Assembly (NCBI RefSeq): GCF_001484965.1
Contig: NZ_LLYY01000018.1
Span: 1-64,000 of the forward strand
DNA length: 64,000 bases
Source: Shouchella shacheensis
GTDB lineage: Bacteria > Bacillota > Bacilli > Bacillales > Bacillaceae_D
Reading direction: 5' to 3'
Shown: in pieces, positions 39,166 through 46,916 of the stretch
Layout of the letters: every line of letters starts with the position of its first letter
Numbering within the stretch: position 1 is the first letter of the stretch
Position numbers and translations under genes: made by a program
The notes under the pieces: model-generated
The model's input: the letters and a program-made list of their open reading frames with translations, nothing else
Told to the model about the DNA's origin: nothing
The model's database searches: none

Positions 39166-39192
39166 ATGCCGTCCAAAAAAGGGCGGTTTTTT
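39166..39192 (+). terminator. Terminator after ymfC
   Basis: CCGTCC (39169-39174) and GGGCGG (39181-39186) pair with one G-U, with an A6 loop and T6 tail. Confidence 0.82.
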
Positions 39193-39222
39193 AGCGAAGT
39201 AAGCATGAGGACTGCCTCAAAA

Positions 39223-39231
39223 TGGTACAAT
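39223..39231 (+). promoter_or_regulatory. Candidate extended -10 element for ymfF-ymfH-ymfI
   Basis: TGG followed by TACAAT (39226-39231), 30 bases upstream of ymfF. No convincing -35 is visible. Confidence 0.4.
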
Positions 39232-39260
39232 AAACAAATCATGACGAAGGATGTGGGCAA

Positions 39261-40544
39261 ATGGCTGAAATGAAAGCGAAGACAATGGAGCTAAACGGTG
39301 TGAATGTGCATATGTGGAAGACCGATAAGTTTAAGACCATTACGTGCTTGCTGATGGCAAAGGCGCCACTGAGCGAAGAGACGGTAACAGAGCGAGCGCT
39401 GCTTCCGCATATTTTGCAAGGAGGGACAAAAGCCTATCCGAACCGAAAGGCGCTGCGTCAGAAGCTTGATGACATGTATGGAGCGCTGCTGACGGCGGAT
39501 GTACAAAAAAAAGGAGAACAGCACGTCCTTACGTTCCGCGTCGATGTTCCTGCCGAACGGTTTTTAAAGGATCGAACGCCATTGTTTAAAGAGGGGTTAG
39601 CACTTCTACATAACGTCGTCACGTCTCCAAAGCTTGAAGGAGAGGCATTTGTGAGAGCCATTGTCGATCAGGAGAAGCGCTCGCACGGTCAGCGAATTCA
39701 GTCCGTCTATGATGATAAAATGCGCTATGCGAATGTACGCATTACCGAAGAAATGTTCAAAGAGGAAGCGTATCGCCTTCCAGCGTATGGGAAGAAAGAG
39801 GACCTTGACACGATGAACGGGGGCACGCTATACCGAACCTACAAAGACATGCTCGAGCATGATCGTTTTGACTTGTACATTATCGGTTCGTTTGAAGAAG
39901 AGCAGGCGCAAGCTTATATCGAAGAACTTTTTACCGAGTCGCGTAAGCCCCGTCATGACGAACCGGCAGTGGCAAAAAGTCCGTCAGTGAACGAGGTGCG
40001 TTTCGTTCAAGATGTGCAGGAGGTAAAGCAGGGCAAGCTGCATATGGGCTTTCGCACCCATACAGCGTTTAATGATGCGGATTATGAAGCGCTGCAAGTC
40101 GCCAACGGGATTTTTGGCGGGTTCCCTTCTTCAAAACTGTTTATGAACGTACGGGAAAAAGAGAGCCTTGCCTATTATGCAGCGTCACGCCTCGAAAGCC
40201 ATAAGGGCATTATGATGGTCATGTCAGGCATCGAATTTGAAAAATACGACCGCGCTGTAGAAATTATTAAAGAGCAGGTTAAAGCGGTGCAGACGGGAGA
40301 CTTTACCGAGGAGCAGCTTGAGCAAACCAAAGCGATGCTGACCAATCAACTGCTAGAATCCGTGGACACACCCCGCGGGTTTGCCGAGCTTTCCTACCAC
40401 GAAATTGTCGCGGACCGTCTACACAGCATCGGAGATCGAATAGAAAGCATACAGGCGGTCACAAAAGACGATGTGATCCGTGCAGCAAACAATTGGGAGC
40501 TTGACACGATTTATTTCTTAACAGGGGAAGGGGAAGAGGCATGA
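39261..40544 (+). CDS. ymfF: M16 family peptidase homologue, probably inactive (YmfF)
   Basis: 427-aa member of the pitrilysin superfamily. The place where the HxxEH zinc motif should be reads LPHILQGGT, so the metal site is missing and the protein is probably the non-catalytic half of a pair with YmfH, as in other two-gene M16 systems. ATG 39261 after GGATGTGGG. It overlaps ymfH by four bases, consistent with a heterodimer made in equal amounts. Confidence 0.9.
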   Translation: MAEMKAKTMELNGVNVHMWKTDKFKTITCLLMAKAPLSEETVTERALLPHILQGGTKAYPNRKALRQKLDDMYGALLTADVQKKGEQHVLTFRVDVPAERFLKDRTPLFKEGLALLHNVVTSPKLEGEAFVRAIVDQEKRSHGQRIQSVYDDKMRYANVRITEEMFKEEAYRLPAYGKKEDLDTMNGGTLYRTYKDMLEHDRFDLYIIGSFEEEQAQAYIEELFTESRKPRHDEPAVAKSPSVNEVRFVQDVQEVKQGKLHMGFRTHTAFNDADYEALQVANGIFGGFPSSKLFMNVREKESLAYYAASRLESHKGIMMVMSGIEFEKYDRAVEIIKEQVKAVQTGDFTEEQLEQTKAMLTNQLLESVDTPRGFAELSYHEIVADRLHSIGDRIESIQAVTKDDVIRAANNWELDTIYFLTGEGEEA

Positions 40545-41827
40545 AACCATTACACTTTGAGCAGCTGGAAGAGACGCTTTATTACGAGCAGATGGATAAC
40601 GGGCTTGACGTTTATATTTTACCGAAGAAAGGATTCCATAAGACATTCGCCACGTTTACAACAAAATTCGGCTCGGTCGATAATCATTTTGTACCGTTGA
40701 AAGAAAGTGAGGCTGTCCAAATTCCTGATGGCGTGGCTCATTTTCTTGAACACAAGATGTTTGAAAGTGAAGAGGGTGATGTGTTTCATACATTTGGCAA
40801 GCAAGGAGCGTCGGCCAATGCGTTTACAAGCTTCACCCGGACCGCCTACTTGTTTTCTGCGACCACCAATGTTGATCAAAATGTAGAAACGCTGCTTGAT
40901 TTTGTGCAGCACCCGTATTTTACGGATGAGACAGTAGAAAAAGAAAAAGGAATCATCAGTCAAGAGATCACAATGTACGATGATAACCCTGACTGGCGCG
41001 CCTACTTTGGGACGATTGACAATATGTATAACGAGCACCCGGTAAAAGTCGATATTGCGGGCACGATCCCATCCATTACCGAAATTACAAAAGAAGACCT
41101 ATACACGTGTTATGAAACGTTCTACCATCCAAACAACATGCTTCTCTTTATCGTTGGAGCGGTTGATCAAGAAGCGGTGATGAAGCTCGTGCGTGACAAT
41201 CAAGCGGCCAAAACATTTGCAGAGCCGGAAACGATTGATCGTCGCGTGGAAGCAGAGGGAAGTGGTGTTGCCACGAAGCGTAAAGTCCTTCAAATGCCCG
41301 TACAAACACCGAAATGCTTTGTTGGCTTTAAGGAAAAAGACCCCACACGGCAGGGGGATGAGCTTCTTAGGCATGAGCTGTCTGTGAACGTTCTTTTGGA
41401 GTTGATGTTCGGACAGAGCTCAAAAGCCTATGAAGAGCTTTACGAAGCCGGTTATATTGATGACTCGTTTTCCTTTGATTACTCCGCAGAAGAAGGATTT
41501 GGTTTTAGCGTAATCGGTGGCGACTGCAATCACCCAGATGAATTGGCAAAGGCCATAGGCAAGACCATTGAAACGTTTAAGAGCCAGAAGCTGTCTGAGA
41601 AAGACACGGAGCGGGTCGTGAAGAAGAAAATCGGTAGTTTCCTGCGGTCACTTAATTCTCCTGAATTCATCGCCAACGAATTCACACGCTACCGCTTTAA
41701 CGGCATGAATTTGTTTGATGTTGTGCCTGTGCTTGAAACGCTGAAGGCGGGGGATTTAGAGGATGTGTTAGGGACTCATTTCACTGATGATCACAAAACC
41801 ATCTGCCTTGTAAAGGACAAAAGCTAA
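40541..41827 (+). CDS. ymfH: M16 family zinc protease (YmfH)
   Basis: 428-aa catalytic M16 peptidase: HFLEH in GVAHFLEHKMFE (residues about 65-76) and the distal Glu in GIISQEITMYDDNP. The C-terminal half contains the inactive M16 domain. It overlaps ymfF upstream and abuts ymfI downstream (start one base after the stop). The natural substrate is unknown; peptide export or pheromone processing are known roles of related pairs. Confidence 0.93.
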   Translation: MKPLHFEQLEETLYYEQMDNGLDVYILPKKGFHKTFATFTTKFGSVDNHFVPLKESEAVQIPDGVAHFLEHKMFESEEGDVFHTFGKQGASANAFTSFTRTAYLFSATTNVDQNVETLLDFVQHPYFTDETVEKEKGIISQEITMYDDNPDWRAYFGTIDNMYNEHPVKVDIAGTIPSITEITKEDLYTCYETFYHPNNMLLFIVGAVDQEAVMKLVRDNQAAKTFAEPETIDRRVEAEGSGVATKRKVLQMPVQTPKCFVGFKEKDPTRQGDELLRHELSVNVLLELMFGQSSKAYEELYEAGYIDDSFSFDYSAEEGFGFSVIGGDCNHPDELAKAIGKTIETFKSQKLSEKDTERVVKKKIGSFLRSLNSPEFIANEFTRYRFNGMNLFDVVPVLETLKAGDLEDVLGTHFTDDHKTICLVKDKS

Positions 41828-42547
41828 GTGCATGTCCTAGTTACAGGAGCTTCAGGCAGCATCGGCGTGGCGATTGTTGAAAAATTGGCAGGGGCAGCGA
41901 CCAAGCTTTCTCTGCATTATGGGAAAAATGAAGCAAAGGCGAGGAGTCTGGGGGTCTCGTGTGAGGAAGCGGGTAGTCAGGTGACGCTCATCCAGGCGGA
42001 CTTAACAACGTTTGCCGGGGCGGATAAGTTGCTGGAGGGCTTAACAACACCGGTGGATGTGATCATTCACAACGCGGGTGTTCAAGCGGTGCATTTGCTT
42101 CAGGACGTCTCCGATGAACAGCTACAACGGCTGATGACGATCCATCTTCTCAACCCCATTCGCATCACTCGTTCCTTGCTGCCAGAGATGATTTACAAAA
42201 AAGCGGGTTCGATCGTGTTCGTCTCCTCGATATGGGGGCTGGCGGGCGCCTCGTGTGAGAGCATCTATGCCTCGGCAAAGGGCGGCGTCAATGCGTTTAT
42301 GAAAAGTGTGGCGAAGGAGTGCGCGCCGAGTGGCATCCGTGCCAATGCTGTAGCCCCTGGTGCGATTGCTGGTGCGATGATGGAGACATACGACACCGCT
42401 GAGATACAGGAGATGGCCGACGACATTCCGGCAGGTCGTCTTGGCGTGCCAGGCGAAGTGGCCGAAGCGGTTTACTTTCTCGCCAGTGCGCAAGCGTCCT
42501 ACGTCAATGGTCAAGTACTGTCCGTCAACGGGGCTTGGCACTGCTAA
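41828..42547 (+). CDS. ymfI: Short-chain dehydrogenase/reductase (YmfI)
   Basis: 239-aa FabG-like SDR. Motifs: VTGASGSIG for NAD(P), HNAG, the catalytic Ser in VFVSSIWG, and YASAKGG. GTG 41828 directly follows the ymfH stop. Substrate unknown; a ketoacyl-type reductase is likely by similarity, but YmfI lies outside any fatty acid locus. Confidence 0.9.
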   Translation: MHVLVTGASGSIGVAIVEKLAGAATKLSLHYGKNEAKARSLGVSCEEAGSQVTLIQADLTTFAGADKLLEGLTTPVDVIIHNAGVQAVHLLQDVSDEQLQRLMTIHLLNPIRITRSLLPEMIYKKAGSIVFVSSIWGLAGASCESIYASAKGGVNAFMKSVAKECAPSGIRANAVAPGAIAGAMMETYDTAEIQEMADDIPAGRLGVPGEVAEAVYFLASAQASYVNGQVLSVNGAWHC

Positions 42548-42620
42548 AAAAGATGCATAAAAGGAAGAGTGCGGCACATACTAAGCCTGAATCTTTTTTA
42601 AACTACGAGGAGGGATTCAG

Positions 42621-42869
42621 ATGTCAGTACTCGACAATTGGGATCATTGGAAAGAATTTTTAGGAGATCGTCTTGATCAAGCGAAGAACGAAGGCATGAA
42701 CGATGGTCTTGTATCCGACGTGGCTTATCAAGTTGGGGAATACTTAGCTGAACAAGTCGAGCCTAAGAACGAGCAAGAAAGAGTGTTGGCTGAATTGTGG
42801 CGCGTGGCTGATGAAAAAGAGCAGCATGCCATTGCTACGATGATGGTTAAGCTTGTCGATCACAAGTAA
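42621..42869 (+). CDS. ymfJ: DUF3243 family protein YmfJ
   Basis: 82-aa acidic, helical protein: DNWDHWKEFLGDRLDQAKNEG (in two adjoining helices) then YQVGEYLAEQVEPKNEQER. Conserved at this position in Bacillaceae; function unknown. ATG 42621 follows GAGGAGGG. Ends at a strong terminator. Confidence 0.9.
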   Translation: MSVLDNWDHWKEFLGDRLDQAKNEGMNDGLVSDVAYQVGEYLAEQVEPKNEQERVLAELWRVADEKEQHAIATMMVKLVDHK

Positions 42870-42878
42870 GTGCAACGA

Positions 42879-42907
42879 ACGCCGCAAAGACCTTTGCGGC
42901 GTTTTTT
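42879..42907 (+). terminator. Terminator after ymfJ
   Basis: ACGCCGCAAAG (42879-42889) and CTTTGCGGCGT (42892-42902), followed by TTTTT: ten or more pairs, one of the strongest in the window. Confidence 0.92.
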
Positions 42908-43047
42908 GCATGAGTAAATGAAATCTTAGATAATTTTATTCTTCTTCGCACATAAAAATCCTTTCATTTAAGGATGAAATCCATTATCATAAAACCATAT
43001 AGATTAGCTGATTTTGTCATTTTTATTTGGAGAAAGGGCGTGGCACG

Positions 43048-43815
43048 GTGAAAGAGTGGTATTTTGAGTATCAGCTTCATGAGAACCGGCCGGGGATTCT
43101 TGGGGACATTTCTTCGCTTCTTGGGATGCTGTCCATTAATATTGTAACGATAAACGGCATTGATGATACAAGGCGTGGGATGTTGCTTCGTAGTGAGCAT
43201 GATGATAACGTGAAACGATTTAAAGCGATTTTACATACAATCGGGAATGTCACCGTCACTAAATTCAGAGAACCGCGGGTCCGTGACCGACTGGCGATCC
43301 GTCATGGACGTTACATCGAGCGAAACGCGACAGAGCGAAAGACGTTCCGGTTCATTCGCAGAGAACTGGGTTTGCTTGTTGATTTTATGGCGGAAATGAT
43401 GAAAAGAGACGAGCATTACCTCATTGGGATTCGCGGGATGCCAAGAGTTGGAAAGACAGAGTCGGTAGTTGCGGCGAGCGTCTGTGCCAACAAACGCTGG
43501 TCCTTTATCTCGTCTACGCTTCTCAGACAAACGGTTCGCAGTCAGCTGGCAGACGATGAAATGGATGGCGACAATATTTTTATCATCGACGGGATCGTCT
43601 CGACGATGCGTGCCACGGAAAAGCACCGTACGCTTGTGCATGATATCATGCGTGTCCCTGCTGTTAAAGTCGTGGAGCATCCAGACATCTTTGTGCGCGA
43701 AACCGAGTATGAAATTGAAGATTTCGACTGCATTATTGAACTGCGCAATGACGATGGTGAGGAAATTACGTATGACGTTGTAGAGCCGGGCTTCTCCTCG
43801 TTTGATATTAGCTAA
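43048..43815 (+). CDS. ymfK: DUF3388 family protein YmfK
   Basis: 255-aa protein. The first ~75 residues look like an ACT domain (RPGILGDISSLLGMLSINIV in its first strand-helix), which usually binds a small ligand. The rest contains a P-loop-like GIRGMPRVGKTESVVA and an IFIIDGI strand, suggesting nucleotide binding. GTG 43048 follows GAGAAAGGG; TTG 43027 is in frame but overlaps that site. Conserved next to ymfM; function unknown. Confidence 0.87.
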   Translation: MKEWYFEYQLHENRPGILGDISSLLGMLSINIVTINGIDDTRRGMLLRSEHDDNVKRFKAILHTIGNVTVTKFREPRVRDRLAIRHGRYIERNATERKTFRFIRRELGLLVDFMAEMMKRDEHYLIGIRGMPRVGKTESVVAASVCANKRWSFISSTLLRQTVRSQLADDEMDGDNIFIIDGIVSTMRATEKHRTLVHDIMRVPAVKVVEHPDIFVRETEYEIEDFDCIIELRNDDGEEITYDVVEPGFSSFDIS

Positions 43816-43835
43816 AGTTGTAGGTAGGTGGTACC

Positions 43836-44777
43836 GTGTCAGAATTAGGAAATCATTTAAAAGAAGTGCGTGAAGAGAAGCAAATTTCCCTTGATGACTT
43901 GCAGCGCACGACGAAGATTCAAAAGCGTTACTTGCTGGCGATTGAAGAAGGACGCTTTGATGCGCTTCCGGGTTTGTTCTATGCTCGCGCCTTTGTGAAA
44001 ACTTACGCGGAGGCAGTTGGCATTAATGCGGATGAGTTGATGGAGACATACAAAAGCGAGCTTCCGAATCCGCAAAAGGAAATCGTCGATCTCCCTTCCC
44101 GATCGGAGCGAACAAAACCGATTTCGACGGGCCCCGGGAATCAGCAGCGAAAAAAAGCAAGAACCTCTCTTGTGGTCCCGCTTGTCATCATTGCGGCAGT
44201 TATTGCCGTTGTGGCCTTGATATGGGCGTTGAATGTGCGTGGGGATAATGGCGATACAGACGCTGGAACCGCTCCAGAGGAACAGCCAGAAAACGATTAT
44301 AATTCTGCAGGCGACTCTGACATCGAGGGCGATGAAAACGGGGAACCAGAAGAAAATGCGGATGTCAATGAAGAAGGAAACAGTGAGGACGAAGGCAGCG
44401 AAGAGGAGGAAGGCACTGAGGAGGAAGAAGAAGAGGAAGAGCCTGCTGGGCCGGAAGTGACACTTGAGGGGACAGAAGGAGACACGACGACCTACATTCT
44501 CACCGGCGTGGATGAAATTGAGGCAGAGTTTTCCGTTTCCGGTTCAGAGTCCTATATAGGGGTGCGAGAGGAAGCTACTGGAGGCGATTTTGACTCTTCC
44601 ACTCCGTCCAACGGTGAGACGTATGAGCCTGCCCTTGACGGTTTAAATGAGGCCATCTTTAATATCGGATATTTAGAAAGTGTTTCGCTTGTGTTGAACG
44701 GCGAAGAAGTTGATTTGCCAGAGTATGATGGCAATCGTCAGTTTATTGTCGTGCAGCTTGAAGAAGAGGAAGAATAG
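43836..44777 (+). CDS. ymfM: RodZ-like membrane protein (YmfM)
   Basis: 313-aa protein with an N-terminal Xre-type helix-turn-helix (residues 1-70), which in RodZ binds MreB, one transmembrane helix (VVPLVIIAAVIAVVALIWAL, about 111-130), a very acidic extracellular linker (about 140-205, with runs of Glu) and a C-terminal DUF4115 domain. It links cell-wall elongation machinery to the membrane. GTG 43836 follows GGTAGGTGG. The acidic linker is longer than usual. Confidence 0.92.
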   Translation: MSELGNHLKEVREEKQISLDDLQRTTKIQKRYLLAIEEGRFDALPGLFYARAFVKTYAEAVGINADELMETYKSELPNPQKEIVDLPSRSERTKPISTGPGNQQRKKARTSLVVPLVIIAAVIAVVALIWALNVRGDNGDTDAGTAPEEQPENDYNSAGDSDIEGDENGEPEENADVNEEGNSEDEGSEEEEGTEEEEEEEEPAGPEVTLEGTEGDTTTYILTGVDEIEAEFSVSGSESYIGVREEATGGDFDSSTPSNGETYEPALDGLNEAIFNIGYLESVSLVLNGEEVDLPEYDGNRQFIVVQLEEEEE

Positions 44778-44787
44778 CAATCGTTGA

Positions 44788-44821
44788 AAAACCGTTCCTG
44801 GTGTAAGTGGAACGGTTCTTT
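44788..44821 (+). terminator. Terminator after ymfM
   Basis: AACCGTTCC (44790-44798) and GGAACGGTT (44809-44817), perfect 9-bp stem, followed by CTTTC. The outer A-rich and T-rich flanks extend the stem. Confidence 0.8.
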
Positions 44822-44825
44822 CAGT

Positions 44826-44945
44826 GTCTAGTGCTGGCGGATAGAAGCTCGGAATTTTTCAGTCCTACCCGGAAATTTAATACCGGGCTTGCGCGTAGCA
44901 GGCCTTCCGAAATCCAAGCTTCTGTTCAACCCGCCTCCGCTTTTC
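44826..44945 (+). repeat. Intergenic palindromic repeat, type A copy
   Basis: Left GTCTAGTGCTGGCGGATAGA, right AGCTTCTGTTCAACCCGCC then TCCGCTTTTC. Centre is CCGG-rich and unlike other copies. It occupies half of the 288-base ymfM-pgsA gap. Confidence 0.85.
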
Positions 44946-44997
44946 TATAAAGAAACTTCCTACGTGAGCGCTTCGTTTTTTCACCTGTGAAGTGGTT

Positions 44998-45007
44998 GTG
45001 TTACAAT
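44998..45007 (+). promoter_or_regulatory. Candidate -10 element of pgsA
   Basis: TGTTACAAT contains TACAAT (45002-45007), about 60 bases before pgsA. The -35 region (TTTCAC at 44979-44984) is poor. Confidence 0.4.
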
Positions 45008-45065
45008 GTGTATGGAGAGCATAGACAACACAGACGCTTTGGAAGGAAAGAAGGGGTCAATAACG

Positions 45066-45650
45066 GTGAATGTACCTAACAAAATAACACTTGCACGTAT
45101 AGCACTTATCCCCGTGTTTATGTTTTTCCTGCTTGTGGACGTGCCGATGGGGAACTTGAATTTAGGTGGCGTTGATTTACCTGTTTCCGTTTTCGTTGCG
45201 GCGATTATTTTTATCGTTGCGGCTGCAACCGATTGGCTTGACGGCTACTATGCCCGAAAACTGCAGTTGGTTACAAGTTTTGGCAAATTCTTAGATCCAC
45301 TTGCTGATAAATTGCTTGTCACCGCGGCGTTGGTAGGACTTGTGCAAATTAGTCCAGAGCTTGTTCCTGCCTGGATCGTGATTATCATTCTTAGCCGTGA
45401 GTTTGCGGTCACTGGGATTCGTCTCGTCGCTGCAGGGGACGGCGATGTGATTGCAGCAAGCCAACTTGGAAAATGGAAAACGGTTAGTCAAATGGTGGCG
45501 ATTATTGCCTGCCTGCTACATAATTTTCCTTTTCAAGCGATTGGCCTACCATTTGCCAGCATTGCGCTATGGGTGGCGGTGGTCCTAACGATTTGGTCTG
45601 GCATCGATTATTTTACAAAGAACAAGCATGTATTGATGAAATCAAAATAA
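45066..45650 (+). CDS. pgsA: CDP-diacylglycerol-glycerol-3-phosphate 3-phosphatidyltransferase
   Basis: Integral membrane enzyme that commits CDP-diacylglycerol (made by CdsA) to phosphatidylglycerol. The 194-aa protein has several hydrophobic helices and the CDP-alcohol phosphotransferase signature DWLDGYYAR followed by SFGKFLDPLADK. GTG 45066 gives the family start VNVPNKIT behind AGAAGGGG; the longer frame from 45006 has no ribosome-binding site. Confidence 0.95.
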   Translation: MNVPNKITLARIALIPVFMFFLLVDVPMGNLNLGGVDLPVSVFVAAIIFIVAAATDWLDGYYARKLQLVTSFGKFLDPLADKLLVTAALVGLVQISPELVPAWIVIIILSREFAVTGIRLVAAGDGDVIAASQLGKWKTVSQMVAIIACLLHNFPFQAIGLPFASIALWVAVVLTIWSGIDYFTKNKHVLMKSK

Positions 45651-45665
45651 AGGGAGGACTTCTCG

Positions 45666-46907
45666 TTGAACGCAGAAATCATCGCCGTGGGCTCAGAGCT
45701 TTTGCTCGGTCAAATTGCCAACACGAACGGGCAGTTTATTTCCAAGCAGCTAGCCGAAATTGGTGTCGACGTTTATGTTCATACCGTGGTAGGCGATAAT
45801 GAAGGCCGCTTAAACGAGGCGATCGAGGCAGCGAGTGCCCGTAGCGACCTTGTTATCCTGACGGGCGGATTAGGGCCAACGAAAGACGACTTAACCAAAG
45901 AGACTGTTGCTTCGTTGTGTGGGAAAAAGTTGGTCTACGACGAGGAAGCGATGGGTCACATTGAAGCTTTTTTCGCTCGTCATAATCGGAAGATGACGCC
46001 GAATAATCGCAAGCAGGCGCTGGTGATTGAAGATTCGATGGTGCTTGCCAATCGCCACGGAATGGCTCCTGGGATGCTTACTGCTTTAAAGAATGGGGCG
46101 CGCATTGCGCTATTGCCGGGACCGCCGAATGAAATGAAGCCCATGTTTGAACTTGAACTTAAGCCGCTTCTTATCGGGGGCGAGGAGGGACGCGCAGCGA
46201 TTACTTCTCGCGTGCTTCGCTATTTTGGCATCGGGGAGTCTCAATTAGAAACAGATCTTGAAGACCTAATTGACGCTCAGACAAACCCGACGATTGCACC
46301 TCTTGCAGGGGGAGGAGAAGTGAAGCTTCGTTTGACGGTCAAACACGAGGACCCAAAGGAAGCGCTGCGCCTGCTTGATGAAACCGAGGCTGCGATTAAC
46401 GCACGTGTCGGTGATTATATGTATGGTTACGGGGAAACGTCCCTCGTGGCAGAGCTAACGAACCGTTTGGTGGCACTTGGGTTAACCGTTGCTAGCGCGG
46501 AGAGTCTGACAGGCGGCCTGTTCTCAAGCGAACTTGCTGCAGCGCCGGGGGCTTCACAATTCTTAGTCGGGAGCGTCATTGCCTACCAGGAAAGAGTAAA
46601 AAGAGAGATGCTTGGTGTGAGTGAGGAAACGATTGAATCAAACGGCGTTGTGAGCGCAGCGTGTGCGGTTGCGATGGCCCGTGGAGTGAAGGAAACAATG
46701 AAAAGCGATATCGCTATTTCCTTTACAGGAGTTGCCGGACCCGATGAGCAGGAGGGGAGGAAGCCTGGCACGGTGTATATTGGCATCCAGTTTGCGGATC
46801 GTAAAGCGACTTATGAGCTCGCCCTTTCTGGTACGCGTAACGCCATACGCAAGCGCGCCGTAATGTATGGATGTTTTTATTTGCTTAATGAATTGAAAAA
46901 GGAGTAA
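45666..46907 (+). CDS. cinA: CinA, competence/damage-inducible protein (NMN amidohydrolase family)
   Basis: 413-aa protein with an N-terminal molybdopterin-binding-like domain (GSELLLGQIANTN, then TGGLGPTKDDLTKE) and a C-terminal CinA domain (SAESLTGGLFSSEL, GVAGPDEQEG). The C-domain deamidates NMN in studied homologues. TTG 45666 follows AAAGGGAGGA. In B. subtilis it is cotranscribed with recA; here an RNA helicase gene lies between them. Confidence 0.94.
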   Translation: MNAEIIAVGSELLLGQIANTNGQFISKQLAEIGVDVYVHTVVGDNEGRLNEAIEAASARSDLVILTGGLGPTKDDLTKETVASLCGKKLVYDEEAMGHIEAFFARHNRKMTPNNRKQALVIEDSMVLANRHGMAPGMLTALKNGARIALLPGPPNEMKPMFELELKPLLIGGEEGRAAITSRVLRYFGIGESQLETDLEDLIDAQTNPTIAPLAGGGEVKLRLTVKHEDPKEALRLLDETEAAINARVGDYMYGYGETSLVAELTNRLVALGLTVASAESLTGGLFSSELAAAPGASQFLVGSVIAYQERVKREMLGVSEETIESNGVVSAACAVAMARGVKETMKSDIAISFTGVAGPDEQEGRKPGTVYIGIQFADRKATYELALSGTRNAIRKRAVMYGCFYLLNELKKE

Positions 46908-46916
46908 TGGAACCAG

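Noticed and set aside
39261-40544. YmfF considered a pseudogene because its zinc motif is missing
   Set aside because: The frame is intact at full length, has a ribosome-binding site and overlaps its partner; inactive M16 partners are normal in such pairs.
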